The notes under the pieces were generated by a model. It was not told the origin of the DNA and did not search any database. It was given only the letters and a program-made list of their open reading frames with translations. Both the position numbers and the translations under genes were made by a program. From the NCBI GenBank assembly GCA_002389705.1, contig DGQJ01000288.1, positions 1 through 18,230 on the forward strand: 18,230 bases of DNA. The letters run 5' to 3'. Every line of letters begins with the position of its first letter. The stretch's first letter is position 1. This document shows, in pieces, positions 1 through 8,581 of the stretch. The stretch comes from Bacteroidales bacterium UBA4417. GTDB taxonomy: Bacteria; Bacteroidota; Bacteroidia; Bacteroidales; UBA4417.

Positions 1-57
1 AAAAAAGTGATGCGAAGTAAGGAGGATTTTTACCTGGCTTCGTATCCGAATATTTAG
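1..57 (+). CDS. C-terminal tail of an unidentified upstream gene (partial)
   Basis: Frame 1 is open from the window edge to a TAG at 55-57 and encodes 18 residues ending in FYLASYPNI. The other two forward frames meet stops within the first 20 bases. The stop is followed nine bases later by a hairpin (66-96), which is the layout expected at the end of a gene. The tail is too short to identify a family, and chance openness over 57 bases is quite possible. Confidence 0.35.
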   Translation, partial: KKVMRSKEDFYLASYPNI

Positions 58-65
58 TAAAATGG

Positions 66-96
66 GCTGAAACCATTGGGCACCAAAGGTTTCAGC
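66..96 (+). terminator. Hairpin, possible terminator of the upstream gene
   Basis: GCTGAAACCATTGG (66-79) and CCAAAGGTTTCAGC (83-96) can form a 14-bp stem with one A-A mismatch and a 3-base loop GCA. Only a weak T-rich tail (GTTTGTT) follows, so termination is plausible but not certain. The stem ends four bases before the parS site at 100-115. Confidence 0.45.
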
Positions 97-99
97 GTT

Positions 100-115
100 T
101 GTTCCACGTGAAACA
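100..115 (+). other. parS: parS site (ParB/Spo0J binding), mnmG leader
   Basis: TGTTCCACGTGAAACA matches the bacterial chromosomal parS consensus TGTTNCACGTGAAACA at every defined position. ParB-family CTPases load onto such sites to build the partition complex and recruit SMC. The site lies eight bases upstream of the mnmG start codon, inside its leader. A bound ParB cluster could therefore also affect mnmG transcription, which is inference. parA and parB themselves are not in the window. Confidence 0.9.
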
Positions 116-123
116 TTTGAGAA

Positions 124-1995
124 TTGTTTAAGAAATACGATATAATTGTTGTTGGAGCCGGTCATGCCGGAAGTGAGGCTGCTCATTCTGCAGCAGTGCT
201 TGGGTCTTCCGTTTTGCTGATAACTATGCAGATGGGTACCATTGCACAAATGTCATGCAACCCGGCTATGGGTGGTATTGCCAAGGGTCAGATTGTACGC
301 GAAATTGATGCGCTGGGAGGACAATCTGGAATAATCACGGATCATACCATGATTCAATTCCGGATGTTGAACCGGTCAAAAGGACCAGCCATGTGGAGTC
401 CCCGGGCTCAAAGTGACCGGATGCGTTTTTCTGAAATGTGGCGGCTTACCCTGGAGCGAAACCCGAATGTAGATTTCTGGCAGGATACAGTTGTAGGATT
501 GTCGGTGAAGGATGGTGTTGTAAATGGCGTTCATACGGCCATGGGTTACCATATTGAAAGCAAAGCGGTAATTTTAACGAACGGTACTTTCCTGAACGGA
601 TTAATTCATATCGGGTTAAAATCCTTCGGAGGTGGAAGAATAGGGGAGAAGGCCGCTATGGGTTTAACTGAAAACCTGGCTCAACTTGGTTTTGAATCAA
701 GCCGTATGAAAACCGGAACCCCTGTACGTATTGATGGCCGCTCTATTGATTTCTCACGTATGGAAGAGCAGCCAGGAGACGATATACCCGGAAAATTTTC
801 GTTTACTGATACCCCTGTTCTTCAGCGTCAGCGTCCATGTTATATTACTTATACTTCTCCTGAAGTACATAAAGTACTCGAAACGGGTTTTCACGAATCA
901 CCGATGTTTACCGGGCGTATTGAGGGGATTGGTCCGAGGTATTGCCCTTCGATAGAAGATAAAATAAACCGTTTTGCAGATAAGACTCGCCATCAGCTTT
1001 TTGTTGAGCCTGAAGGTTGGGATACCATTGAATATTATCTGAATGGATTTTCTTCGTCGCTTCCAGCCGAAATACAGGTAAAAGCTTTACATCTGATCCC
1101 GGGGCTTGAAAATGCAAGAATTTTCAGGCCGGGTTATGCCATTGAATATGATTATTTCCCGCCTGTTCAACTGAATTATACGCTCGAAACAAAGCTGGTA
1201 AAGCATCTTTATTTCGCCGGGCAGATCAATGGAACTACAGGTTACGAAGAAGCTGCTGCCCAGGGTTTAATGGCTGGTATTAATGCGCATTTAGGAATTA
1301 GGGATAAAGAGCCGTTTATTTTAAAAAGGTCGGATGCCTACATTGGTGTTTTAATTGATGACCTGATTACAAAGGGTGTCGATGAACCTTACCGAATGTT
1401 TACATCCAGGGCGGAATACCGGATCCTGCTCAGGCAGGATAATGCCGATCTGAGGCTTACCCCGGCAGGTGCAGCATTGGGATTGGCAGCAGAAGAACGG
1501 TTATCCAAAGTAAACAATAAACTGGAATGGATTAACAAGTTGAAAGCTTTTATGGGTTCTGCCAGTGTGAGCCCCGACCAGGTAAACGGTTTCCTCGAAA
1601 GCATTGGAACTGCCCCGCTGAAGCAAAAGGTAAAACTTGATACCTTGTTGTTAAGGCCCCAGGTTTCTATGGCTGACCTGGTAGCCCATGTAGATTTTCT
1701 GAAGCAATTTGCAGATCAGATTGGTAATGGTGCTGCTGAAATTCTTGAAGAATCAGAAATATTGATTAAATATGACGGGTACATCAGCAAGGAGCAGGAG
1801 ATAGCCGAAAAACTTTCGAAATTTGACGATATGCCCTTGAAACCTGTTTTTGATTACCAGGGTCTTTTGTCATTGTCAACCGAAGCCCGACAAAAACTTT
1901 CGCGAATTCGTCCGTCGACCATCGGGCAAGCATCGCGTATCAGCGGGATATCTCCTTCTGATATTTCTGTGTTGCTTGTTTTCCTGGGGAGATAG
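124..1995 (+). CDS. mnmG: tRNA uridine-5-carboxymethylaminomethyl(34) synthesis enzyme MnmG (GidA)
   Basis: FAD-dependent partner of the GTPase MnmE. Together they install the (carboxymethyl)aminomethyl group on U34 of tRNAs reading NNA/NNG codons, using methylene-tetrahydrofolate and NADH, in the cytoplasm. The 623-residue length is normal. Visible motifs are the N-terminal dinucleotide fold GAGHAG (11-16), CNPAMGG (45-51), the family signature GPRYCPS (270-276) carrying the conserved Cys274, and the second signature [13 protein letters not shown] (365-377). The helical C-terminal region, from about 430, contacts MnmE and tRNA in the family. The start is TTG at 124: an in-frame TGA sits at 118-120 and the next Met (residue 36) would delete the FAD motif, so TTG is effectively forced. 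parS sites flank the gene on both sides. mnmE is not in the window. Confidence 0.97.
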   Translation: MFKKYDIIVVGAGHAGSEAAHSAAVLGSSVLLITMQMGTIAQMSCNPAMGGIAKGQIVREIDALGGQSGIITDHTMIQFRMLNRSKGPAMWSPRAQSDRMRFSEMWRLTLERNPNVDFWQDTVVGLSVKDGVVNGVHTAMGYHIESKAVILTNGTFLNGLIHIGLKSFGGGRIGEKAAMGLTENLAQLGFESSRMKTGTPVRIDGRSIDFSRMEEQPGDDIPGKFSFTDTPVLQRQRPCYITYTSPEVHKVLETGFHESPMFTGRIEGIGPRYCPSIEDKINRFADKTRHQLFVEPEGWDTIEYYLNGFSSSLPAEIQVKALHLIPGLENARIFRPGYAIEYDYFPPVQLNYTLETKLVKHLYFAGQINGTTGYEEAAAQGLMAGINAHLGIRDKEPFILKRSDAYIGVLIDDLITKGVDEPYRMFTSRAEYRILLRQDNADLRLTPAGAALGLAAEERLSKVNNKLEWINKLKAFMGSASVSPDQVNGFLESIGTAPLKQKVKLDTLLLRPQVSMADLVAHVDFLKQFADQIGNGAAEILEESEILIKYDGYISKEQEIAEKLSKFDDMPLKPVFDYQGLLSLSTEARQKLSRIRPSTIGQASRISGISPSDISVLLVFLGR

Positions 1996-1999
1996 AACA

Positions 2000-2015
2000 T
2001 GTTTCACGTGGAACA
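2000..2015 (-). other. parS: parS site (ParB/Spo0J binding), downstream of mnmG
   Basis: The + strand reads TGTTTCACGTGGAACA. Its reverse complement is TGTTCCACGTGAAACA, base-for-base the same as the site at 100-115 and a full consensus match. It begins four bases after the mnmG stop codon. The two sites are in opposite orientation, 1900 bp apart start to start, and the identity extends by one further base to 17 bp (100-116 and 1999-2015). Confidence 0.9.
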
Positions 2016-2116
2016 TACCTGGCCCGGCGGTAGTGAAATTAAAAAAGAAAGCAATTTATTTATCACGTCAGAGTAGGGTGGGACTTTAAAACGTGAGAAA
2101 TTAGGAGCGGATTTAA

Positions 2117-2124
2117 TACATTTG
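2117..2124 (+). promoter_or_regulatory. Candidate Bacteroidota -7 promoter element for the methyltransferase gene
   Basis: TACATTTG matches the TAnnTTTG -7 motif of the Bacteroidota primary sigma factor. It would start a transcript near 2131, leaving about a 65-base leader. No clear TTTG -33 box is seen at the usual spacing, so the call rests on one short motif in an intergenic stretch. Confidence 0.35.
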
Positions 2125-2143
2125 AAACAAAAATTATACTACT

Positions 2144-2168
2144 TCCCATCATGTTTTTATTGTTGGGA
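2144..2168 (+). other. Stem-loop in the leader of the methyltransferase gene
   Basis: TCCCATCA (2144-2151) pairs with TGTTGGGA (2161-2168), seven of eight positions, around a nine-base T-rich loop. It would lie in the 5' leader if the promoter at 2117-2124 is used. It resembles no riboswitch I know and may have arisen by chance. Confidence 0.25.
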
Positions 2169-2195
2169 TACATAGTAACCTGAATATTTTATTGA

Positions 2196-3077
2196 ATGGA
2201 GGAATTAAAACAATGTCCTGTTTGCGGATCGCAGAAATCAGATCCGTTTCTTTCCACAACGGATTTTTTCCTGTCGGGCGTGGAATTTACGATTTCAAGA
2301 TGTAGTAACTGTGGTTTCAGGTTTACCAATCCCCGGCCAGAGGCTAATGAGTTGGGTAAGTATTACCAGTCGACCGATTACATTTCGCACTCCGATGCCC
2401 GTAAGGGGCTTTTTGCATCGGTTTACCAGCTGGTGCGCAAATACACCCTTAGCCGCAAATATGCCCTGATCAGCAATTACCATCTGAAAGGAAAAATTCT
2501 GGACATTGGTTGTGCCACTGGGCAGTTTCTGCATTACATGGAAAGCAAGGGGTGGGAAGCAGCCGGAATAGAACCCGATGAAAAAACACGGAACCGCGCC
2601 ATTTCCGAATTCGCATTAAAAGTATTTCCTGAAGAGCAACTGGATGATTTTGAAAAATCGTCGTTTGATGTAATCAGCATGTGGCATGTTCTCGAGCATG
2701 TTTCAGCGCTCGACCAAAGAATGGACCAACTGAAGCGTCTGCTGAAGCCGGGAGGTACCCTGGTGATTGCACTGCCAAACTGTGATGCCTATGATGCCCT
2801 GAAATATGGCAAGTTTTGGGCCGGTTATGATGTACCCCGCCATTTATATCATTTCACAAGGGCTGATGTAGAATTTCTATTCGGGAAATATGGATTTAAA
2901 CTGATTCGTGTGTTGCCTATGCGTTTCGATGCTTTTTATGTCAGCCTTCTGAGTGAGAAATACAAGACCGGGAAAATGCATTGGTTACCTGCTATATGGA
3001 ATGGTTTTTGGTCAAATGCGAAAGCAGGGCAAAAAAACGGTTTTTCGAGCCACATTTATTTACTAAAAACAAAATAG
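2196..3077 (+). CDS. Class I SAM-dependent methyltransferase with N-terminal zinc ribbon
   Basis: A soluble 293-residue protein. The N-terminus has two CxxC pairs, CPVC (Cys7, Cys10) and CSNC (Cys36, Cys39), spaced as in a small zinc ribbon and followed by FTNPRP, the usual lead-in to methyltransferases of the Methyltransf_23 type. The SAM-binding glycine loop is LDIGCATG (102-109), with the acidic residue after strand 2 in GIEPDE (Glu126). The post-motif segment WHVLEH (163-168) and the strand region LKPGGTLVIALPN (183-195) are also clear. DVPRHLYHF (212-220) is typical of this subgroup. The substrate cannot be read from sequence; relatives act on glycans, small molecules or lipids. It stands alone between mnmG and the kinase with 200-bp and 139-bp gaps. 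Confidence 0.85.
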   Translation: MEELKQCPVCGSQKSDPFLSTTDFFLSGVEFTISRCSNCGFRFTNPRPEANELGKYYQSTDYISHSDARKGLFASVYQLVRKYTLSRKYALISNYHLKGKILDIGCATGQFLHYMESKGWEAAGIEPDEKTRNRAISEFALKVFPEEQLDDFEKSSFDVISMWHVLEHVSALDQRMDQLKRLLKPGGTLVIALPNCDAYDALKYGKFWAGYDVPRHLYHFTRADVEFLFGKYGFKLIRVLPMRFDAFYVSLLSEKYKTGKMHWLPAIWNGFWSNAKAGQKNGFSSHIYLLKTK

Positions 3078-3106
3078 GTGGTTTTTAAGCGCTATATTCG
3101 CTTTTG

Positions 3107-3129
3107 GGGGCTCTGTAATACGTTGCCCC
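3107..3129 (+). other. Weak inverted repeat downstream of the methyltransferase gene
   Basis: GGGGC (3107-3111) can pair with GCCCC (3125-3129) over a 13-base loop. Just before it, AAGCG (3087-3091) can pair with CGCTT (3099-3103). Neither is followed by a real T-tract. They may mark transcript ending after the methyltransferase gene or be chance. Confidence 0.2.
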
Positions 3130-3216
3130 GATTTTGCCGAGATCGTCGTTTTTAACGCATTATTTGAAGTAGCCTCCAGAACCCTTGTCAATAGTGGATT
3201 TCGTGATATTAAACGT

Positions 3217-6200
3217 ATGATTACGCCAAGAAAAGTAAGAAATCACCTTTTTATTGCACTCTTTTGTAGTGTAGCTCTATTTTTTTCTGCCGTAGTTATT
3301 TCAGCCGCATTTAAAAATTATTTTACACCTCAAAATGTCGCCGGACGACTTACGCGTGAAATTGCAGCAAGTTGCAGGGACCTCGATAATGAAATTGATA
3401 AACTGGCCTCCGTAAACCTTGAAGATAATTCCAGTTGGTATCACGTTTTCAATACGAACTACCGTGATGCATTTTCTGATCGTGGTGTTGAAATATTAGT
3501 CTATAGAAATGATAGCCTGAAGTTTTGGACATCAAATGTTTTTGCTGCCCCGTTGATGAGAGACAGCCAGAATTTTTCGACTGAAGTTATTCGCACCGGT
3601 AGCGGCTATTACCTCGCCAGGCAAAAACAGGTACGGAATTTTTATGTGGTAGCATTGCAGCTGATACGCTATGATTATAGGTATGTAAACGATTATTTAC
3701 CCAGCGGGTTCTTCAAAAAATTCAGCGCACCGGCTAATGCTGCTTTAAACTTAAGTCGTGGAAAGTACGAGATTAAAAATCCAGAAGGGAAATTTCTGTT
3801 TAGTCTAACGTATGAGCAACCGTTTGAGTTGCCTATTTGGCTGCAGTATCTTGTTTTTGCGCTTTATATAAGCAGCTTTCTTTTCCTGGTATCGGCACTG
3901 TTTATTTTATATGCCATAATTTCAAAGGAAATTCATCATAAATGGCTGCTTTTTTTAGCGTTTGTCCTCGATGTTGTAATACTAAGGGCATTGCAGTTTT
4001 ATTTCCGGTTTCCTGCTGATCTTTACCAGGTAACGCTGTTTAATCCAGCCTATTTTGCATCTTCCGATCTGCTGCCTTCGCTGGGCGATTTCCTGATTAA
4101 CTCACTGATTGGAGTACAATTGACGTTCCTGGCATATAAATATCAGTTTTCAATAAGAATCGGTTCCCGGCTTACTATTTTCAAAAAACAAATTGCAGTT
4201 TCAGTTTCAGTACTTCTGCTTGTAGTTTTATACTACCTGCTGACTGAAACCATTAAAGGGCTGGTAATAAATTCAAGCATCTCGTTTCGTTTCGAAAATA
4301 TCCTGAGCCTACCCCATATCAGCCACACTGGGATGTTAATCATTGGCTGTTTACTCTTTGGATTTCTGCTTATTTTCGAACTTGCAGGTAAGCTGTTTTT
4401 CAGGTGGTCCGTTGATAGGTTAGCATTCTTTTTAGCTGCTATTTCGGGCTTAGTTTTGTATGGAGCTCTTACGTTCATGTCGGGTAAGTTCGATCCATTA
4501 GCCACTCTTTTTCTTCTCATTTTATTTGCAATACTGCTTTTTAAAATAAATGAAAATACAAGTGCCACTTACCAGGTAAGCCGGGTAATTTTGCTGGTGA
4601 TTGTTCTTTCATTACTTGCCACGAACCTGCTCAATCGGTCCGAAACCCTGCGTGAACATCAAAAACGTTCTTTGCTTGCTTCACATCTTTCGGATGCCCG
4701 CGATAACCTGGCTGAATATTTTTACAATGAGGCAGCTAAAAGTATCAGGAATGATACTTTCCTAAAGACACTTTTCGAAGCAGATGATACTGATTCAACC
4801 ATGAATGAAATCAGTAATTATATCCACCAGAAATATTTTACCGGATACTGGAGTAAATACCTGGTACAGATTACAGTTTGTAGCCGCGATAAAAACCTGA
4901 GTATTAAGCCGGGCAATATCATTACCGGGTGCGAAAAGTATTTTGATGATAAAATACAGCAGTTTATGAAACCGGTGTCAGTTCCAGGACTTCATTTCCT
5001 TCGTCAATCGGCAGATGCTATGTATTACCTGGGCAAAATTGACATTGAATCATTGGATGACGGAGTTAAAAAACGCAATCATATTTTTGTCGAAATAAGC
5101 TCAAATGATATCTGGAAAGGCTTAGGCTATCCTGAATTATTATACGATAACAGGAATACAAAAACGGATAATCTGTACGGATATTCCTATGCGTTTTATT
5201 ACAAGGGTGAGCTGGTTAAAAACGTGGGAAAGTTCTCCTTCGATATTGATAATAGGAACATTATCAATCAAAAGACCAAACAAGGCTTTTTTGATGCCAA
5301 AAGTTATTCGCACTACATCTTTAGCCCCGATGGCAATACTATGATTGTATTGAGCAGGGAGTTGCCACGTATATCAGACCTGATTTCGCCGTTCTCTTAT
5401 CTCTTTCTTCTGCTTGTTATTATGCTGCTCATCATCAATTGGCTGAAGGAGTCGAAACTTAACTGGAGAAGTGGAATCTTTACTTTCAGACTGCGGTTGC
5501 AGGTCATCATGATTTCTACCATAGTGATATCATCAATCGTTCTGGTTACCGTTAGTTTATTGTTTATCAACAACTTAAATACAAACAAAAACAACGAAAT
5601 TTTAAATGAGAAATTAAATTCGGTTCTGGTTGATCTGGAAACTCGTTTCGGGGCATTATCATCACTCGACTCAGTACCTGGCGATGAACTCTCGGATCTG
5701 CTGATCAACCTCTCGAATACATATTTTACTGACATAAATATATACAATACCAAAGGTTACCTGCTGGCTTCCTCACGCGACCAGATTTTCAGGGAGGGAA
5801 TGATTTCCGAACAAATTAATCCTGAAAGTGCAAAGCAACTTATGCTGGATAAAAAATCCTTCTTCATTGAGCGTGAACACATCGGATCTTATGAGTTTTT
5901 ATCGGCCTATACCCCGGTACGAAATTTCGATAATCGGTTGCTGGGCTATTTAAACCTGCCATATTTTGCGAAACAGGAAGAGATACGACGCGAAATATCC
6001 GGACTTATTTCAGCTTTTTCGAATATTTATATTATCATGATCGTGATCACGGTCATGCTTGCACTGTTGCTTTCGCGATATATTACAAAACCACTTCAAC
6101 ATATTGGTAACCAGTTTAGTAGAATAAAAATTGGGAATAAGAATGCCAAAATTGAGTGGTCGCGAAAGGATGAGATAGGCCGGCTGGTGGATGAGTACAA

Positions 6201-6927
6201 CCGGATGATAGATGAAATGGAAAAAAGTGCCGAATTGCTTGCACGCAGCGAGCGCGAAAGCGCCTGGCGTCAGATGGCCAGGCAGGTGGCACACGAAATC
6301 AAAAACCCGTTGACGCCAATAAAACTCAGCATGCAATTACTGATGAGGGCCTGGAATGATAAAGCCCCCGATTGGGATGCGAGGCTGAAACGGTTTTCGC
6401 AAACGCTGATTATGCAAATCGATACGCTTTCGTCCATCGCAACTGAGTTTTCTGATTTTGCTCAAATGCCCGAACCACAGATTCAGCAGTTCGATGTGGT
6501 TCCTCTGGTGCAACAGTCAGCCGATTTGTTCAGAGACCAGTCGGATAGCAATATCAGTTTCGAGACTGAAGTGAGTGAATGCTTCATTCAGGCGGATCCC
6601 AACCAGGTACTAAGGGTATTTAATAATTTGATAAAGAATGCCATACAAGCAATTCCCGACGAGCGGCAAGGTATTGTTAAAATTAAACTGGCTATTGTTG
6701 ATGGTGCATGCCAGATCAGCTTTCACGATAATGGAACAGGTATACCCAGCGACAGGCAAACACGGATTTTCTCGCCGAATTTTACAACCAAAACTGCTGG
6801 TATGGGGCTTGGGCTGGCTATGGTGAAAAACATTATTGATAATTCAGGTGGGCGGATTTGGTTCGAGACAACTCCTGGAGAAGGAACCGTATTTTTTGTT
6901 GTACTTCCGCTGGGAGAAAACGAATAG
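3217..6927 (+). CDS. Large NtrY-like membrane sensor histidine kinase
   Basis: A 1236-residue inner-membrane sensor kinase. By hydropathy: TM1 (11-31), an exported segment (32-207), about eight TM segments (208-470), a second exported segment (471-724), two TMs (725-743, 762-785), a third exported sensor region (786-931), TM (932-953) and HAMP (954-1005). The HisKA domain has phospho-acceptor His1026 in AHEIKNPLTPIK, a phrase characteristic of the NtrY group. The catalytic domain shows the N box (Asn1137, Asn1141), the G1 box DNGTGIP (1171-1177) and the G2 box GMGLGL (1195-1200), all intact, so it should be active. The N-terminal 750 residues far exceed a usual NtrY sensor and contain no domain I can name. 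No response regulator is adjacent, so its partner is probably encoded elsewhere. The ligand is unknown. Confidence 0.9.
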   Translation: MITPRKVRNHLFIALFCSVALFFSAVVISAAFKNYFTPQNVAGRLTREIAASCRDLDNEIDKLASVNLEDNSSWYHVFNTNYRDAFSDRGVEILVYRNDSLKFWTSNVFAAPLMRDSQNFSTEVIRTGSGYYLARQKQVRNFYVVALQLIRYDYRYVNDYLPSGFFKKFSAPANAALNLSRGKYEIKNPEGKFLFSLTYEQPFELPIWLQYLVFALYISSFLFLVSALFILYAIISKEIHHKWLLFLAFVLDVVILRALQFYFRFPADLYQVTLFNPAYFASSDLLPSLGDFLINSLIGVQLTFLAYKYQFSIRIGSRLTIFKKQIAVSVSVLLLVVLYYLLTETIKGLVINSSISFRFENILSLPHISHTGMLIIGCLLFGFLLIFELAGKLFFRWSVDRLAFFLAAISGLVLYGALTFMSGKFDPLATLFLLILFAILLFKINENTSATYQVSRVILLVIVLSLLATNLLNRSETLREHQKRSLLASHLSDARDNLAEYFYNEAAKSIRNDTFLKTLFEADDTDSTMNEISNYIHQKYFTGYWSKYLVQITVCSRDKNLSIKPGNIITGCEKYFDDKIQQFMKPVSVPGLHFLRQSADAMYYLGKIDIESLDDGVKKRNHIFVEISSNDIWKGLGYPELLYDNRNTKTDNLYGYSYAFYYKGELVKNVGKFSFDIDNRNIINQKTKQGFFDAKSYSHYIFSPDGNTMIVLSRELPRISDLISPFSYLFLLLVIMLLIINWLKESKLNWRSGIFTFRLRLQVIMISTIVISSIVLVTVSLLFINNLNTNKNNEILNEKLNSVLVDLETRFGALSSLDSVPGDELSDLLINLSNTYFTDINIYNTKGYLLASSRDQIFREGMISEQINPESAKQLMLDKKSFFIEREHIGSYEFLSAYTPVRNFDNRLLGYLNLPYFAKQEEIRREISGLISAFSNIYIIMIVITVMLALLLSRYITKPLQHIGNQFSRIKIGNKNAKIEWSRKDEIGRLVDEYNRMIDEMEKSAELLARSERESAWRQMARQVAHEIKNPLTPIKLSMQLLMRAWNDKAPDWDARLKRFSQTLIMQIDTLSSIATEFSDFAQMPEPQIQQFDVVPLVQQSADLFRDQSDSNISFETEVSECFIQADPNQVLRVFNNLIKNAIQAIPDERQGIVKIKLAIVDGACQISFHDNGTGIPSDRQTRIFSPNFTTKTAGMGLGLAMVKNIIDNSGGRIWFETTPGEGTVFFVVLPLGENE

Positions 6928-7040
6928 AACATTTCCGGCATGTCGGCCACAGATCAGGTCCAAGGCTCAGGGTATTCCTAATTATTCTTAAACCAGGGCC
7001 ATCGCGGCAATGGTTTTAACCACCAGCCACTAATTTGCTT

Positions 7041-7048
7041 ACTTTTGC
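7041..7048 (+). promoter_or_regulatory. Bacteroidota -7 promoter element of the flippase-dut operon
   Basis: TACTTTTG fits TAnnTTTG exactly and is followed by CACG, a common continuation in Bacteroidota promoters. Transcription would begin near 7055, only about 15 bases before the TTG start at 7070. The -33 region holds only a T-run (7014-7017) rather than TTTG. The match supports the short-leader start chosen for the flippase. Confidence 0.55.
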
Positions 7049-7069
7049 ACGTTTTAATACAATTCCGGT

Positions 7070-8560
7070 TTGAATCCACTTAAACAGTTAGCCGGCCAAA
7101 CTGCAATTTACGGACTTAGCTCTATAGTTGCTCGGGTCATCAATTTCTTTTTTGTGCCTCTGTATACCCGGATGCTTACCACCGGTAATTACGGCCTGGC
7201 ATCGGAATTACTGGCCTATATTGCATTATTGCAGGTCGTATTAACCTTTGGACTCGAAACCGGGTTTTTCAGGTTTGCGAGTAAAGAAAAGAGCAGGGCC
7301 GGGCTGATATTCTCAACAGCTCTATTTTCACTTGGAGCTACTTCGCTTTCGTTCTTGCTGCTGATTATCCTTTTTGCCGGACAGTTGAGCTCGTTTACTT
7401 CGCACCCGGCCAGTTACATCATTTATTCAGCCGGTATTCTGGCTATTGATTGTTTTACTGCTATACTTTTTGCCGAACTCAGGTTTAGGAATAAAGCATT
7501 CAGGTTTGCGCTCTTCAGGAGTATTAAAATCATATCCGAAGTAGGATTCAACGTGCTGTTGTTCTTCTTTTTACCTGCCTATTTTGTAAAACATCCCGAT
7601 TCGTTCCTGCTGAATTTCATTCCGGCAAAACCCGATTACGGGTATATCCTGCTGGCTATTCTGCTGAGTTGTGTTGTATCACTTGTTCTCTTTATCCCGC
7701 GCCTGCTGGATGTGAAATTCAGATTCTCGAAACAACAGTTTCAAGCGCTGATGAAATATTCGCTTCCGCTGATGATAGCTGGATTACCCGGTGTGGCTAA
7801 CGACTTTATCAGTCGGATATTTTTCCGGTTTTTTGCACCCGAAACTTCGCCCTGGCAGGATCAGCTTGGTATATTTAATGCCAATGTTAAACTGGCGGTT
7901 TTTATGGTGCTGTTTGTTCAAATGTTCAGGTATGCTGCTGAACCCTTCTTTTTTTCATCTGCATTACGGGAGGATATGAAGAAAATATACGCGGATGTGA
8001 TGAAGTATTTTGTGGCATTTTGTGTATTTATTTTCCTGGGTATCGCCATGTATCCTGAACTTTTTGCATTGTTGCTGGGTAAAAGTTTCAGAAGTGGCAT
8101 AGCTGTATTACCTATTATGCTGATTGCCAACATTTTGCTTGGAGTTGTTTTTAACCTCTCGATGTGGTACAAATTGTCGGACAAAACGCATTATGCACTT
8201 ACCATTACCTTGCTTGGGTTGGGTATAAACCTGGTGATCAATGTATTATTTATGCCGGTGTATGGTTTAATGGCCGCTGCCTGGGGATACCTGTTGAGCT
8301 ATCTCTCGATGGTAGTTTTCAGTTATTACCTGAGCCGTCGATACTATCCTATACCCTACGATACAAAAACAATTCTTTTGTATTTCGGGGCGGGCATTGC
8401 GATTTACCTCCTGAGTGTATTCCTGGCACCTGAATCCTTAGCTTTACGAATTTTATTAAATACCCTGTATATCATCGCATTTGTGTTCCTGGTACTGAAA
8501 CATGAACATATTGATATACAAAAAATTAAATCGATTTTAATTAAATCAGAACCTCATTGA
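7070..8560 (+). CDS. Polysaccharide/oligosaccharide flippase (Wzx-like, MOP superfamily)
   Basis: A 496-residue integral membrane protein with about 12-14 hydrophobic segments spread over its whole length. The N-terminus (LAGQTAIYGLSSIVARVINF, then FVPLYTRML and GNYG) is the typical opening of the polysaccharide-synthesis/MATE-like flippase family, which moves undecaprenyl-linked glycans across the inner membrane. The substrate glycan cannot be deduced, and no glycosyltransferases are nearby. The start is TTG at 7070: the next in-frame Met is at residue 34, inside the conserved N-terminal region, and a promoter motif ends 21 bases upstream. It probably heads an operon with dut, which begins 21 bases after its stop. 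Lipid II flippase (MurJ-type) activity is an alternative that cannot be excluded. Confidence 0.85.
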   Translation: MNPLKQLAGQTAIYGLSSIVARVINFFFVPLYTRMLTTGNYGLASELLAYIALLQVVLTFGLETGFFRFASKEKSRAGLIFSTALFSLGATSLSFLLLIILFAGQLSSFTSHPASYIIYSAGILAIDCFTAILFAELRFRNKAFRFALFRSIKIISEVGFNVLLFFFLPAYFVKHPDSFLLNFIPAKPDYGYILLAILLSCVVSLVLFIPRLLDVKFRFSKQQFQALMKYSLPLMIAGLPGVANDFISRIFFRFFAPETSPWQDQLGIFNANVKLAVFMVLFVQMFRYAAEPFFFSSALREDMKKIYADVMKYFVAFCVFIFLGIAMYPELFALLLGKSFRSGIAVLPIMLIANILLGVVFNLSMWYKLSDKTHYALTITLLGLGINLVINVLFMPVYGLMAAAWGYLLSYLSMVVFSYYLSRRYYPIPYDTKTILLYFGAGIAIYLLSVFLAPESLALRILLNTLYIIAFVFLVLKHEHIDIQKIKSILIKSEPH

Positions 8561-8581
8561 CCCATTAAAATTGCTTGATTT

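Noticed and set aside
1850..2089. A + strand frame overlapping the mnmG end and the second parS
   Set aside because: Most of it is mnmG read in another frame, and the rest is intergenic parS sequence. No start signal or protein-like pattern is visible.
1..2195. A replication origin next to the parS pair
   Set aside because: I looked for clusters of TTATCCACA-type DnaA boxes and an AT-rich unwinding element and found none. parS presence suggests origin proximity but not the origin itself.
3133..3166. A promoter for the histidine kinase (TTTG at 3133-3136 with TTTG at 3163-3166)
   Set aside because: The -7 part reads ATTATTTG instead of TAnnTTTG, and the spacing is slightly long. The match is too poor to list.
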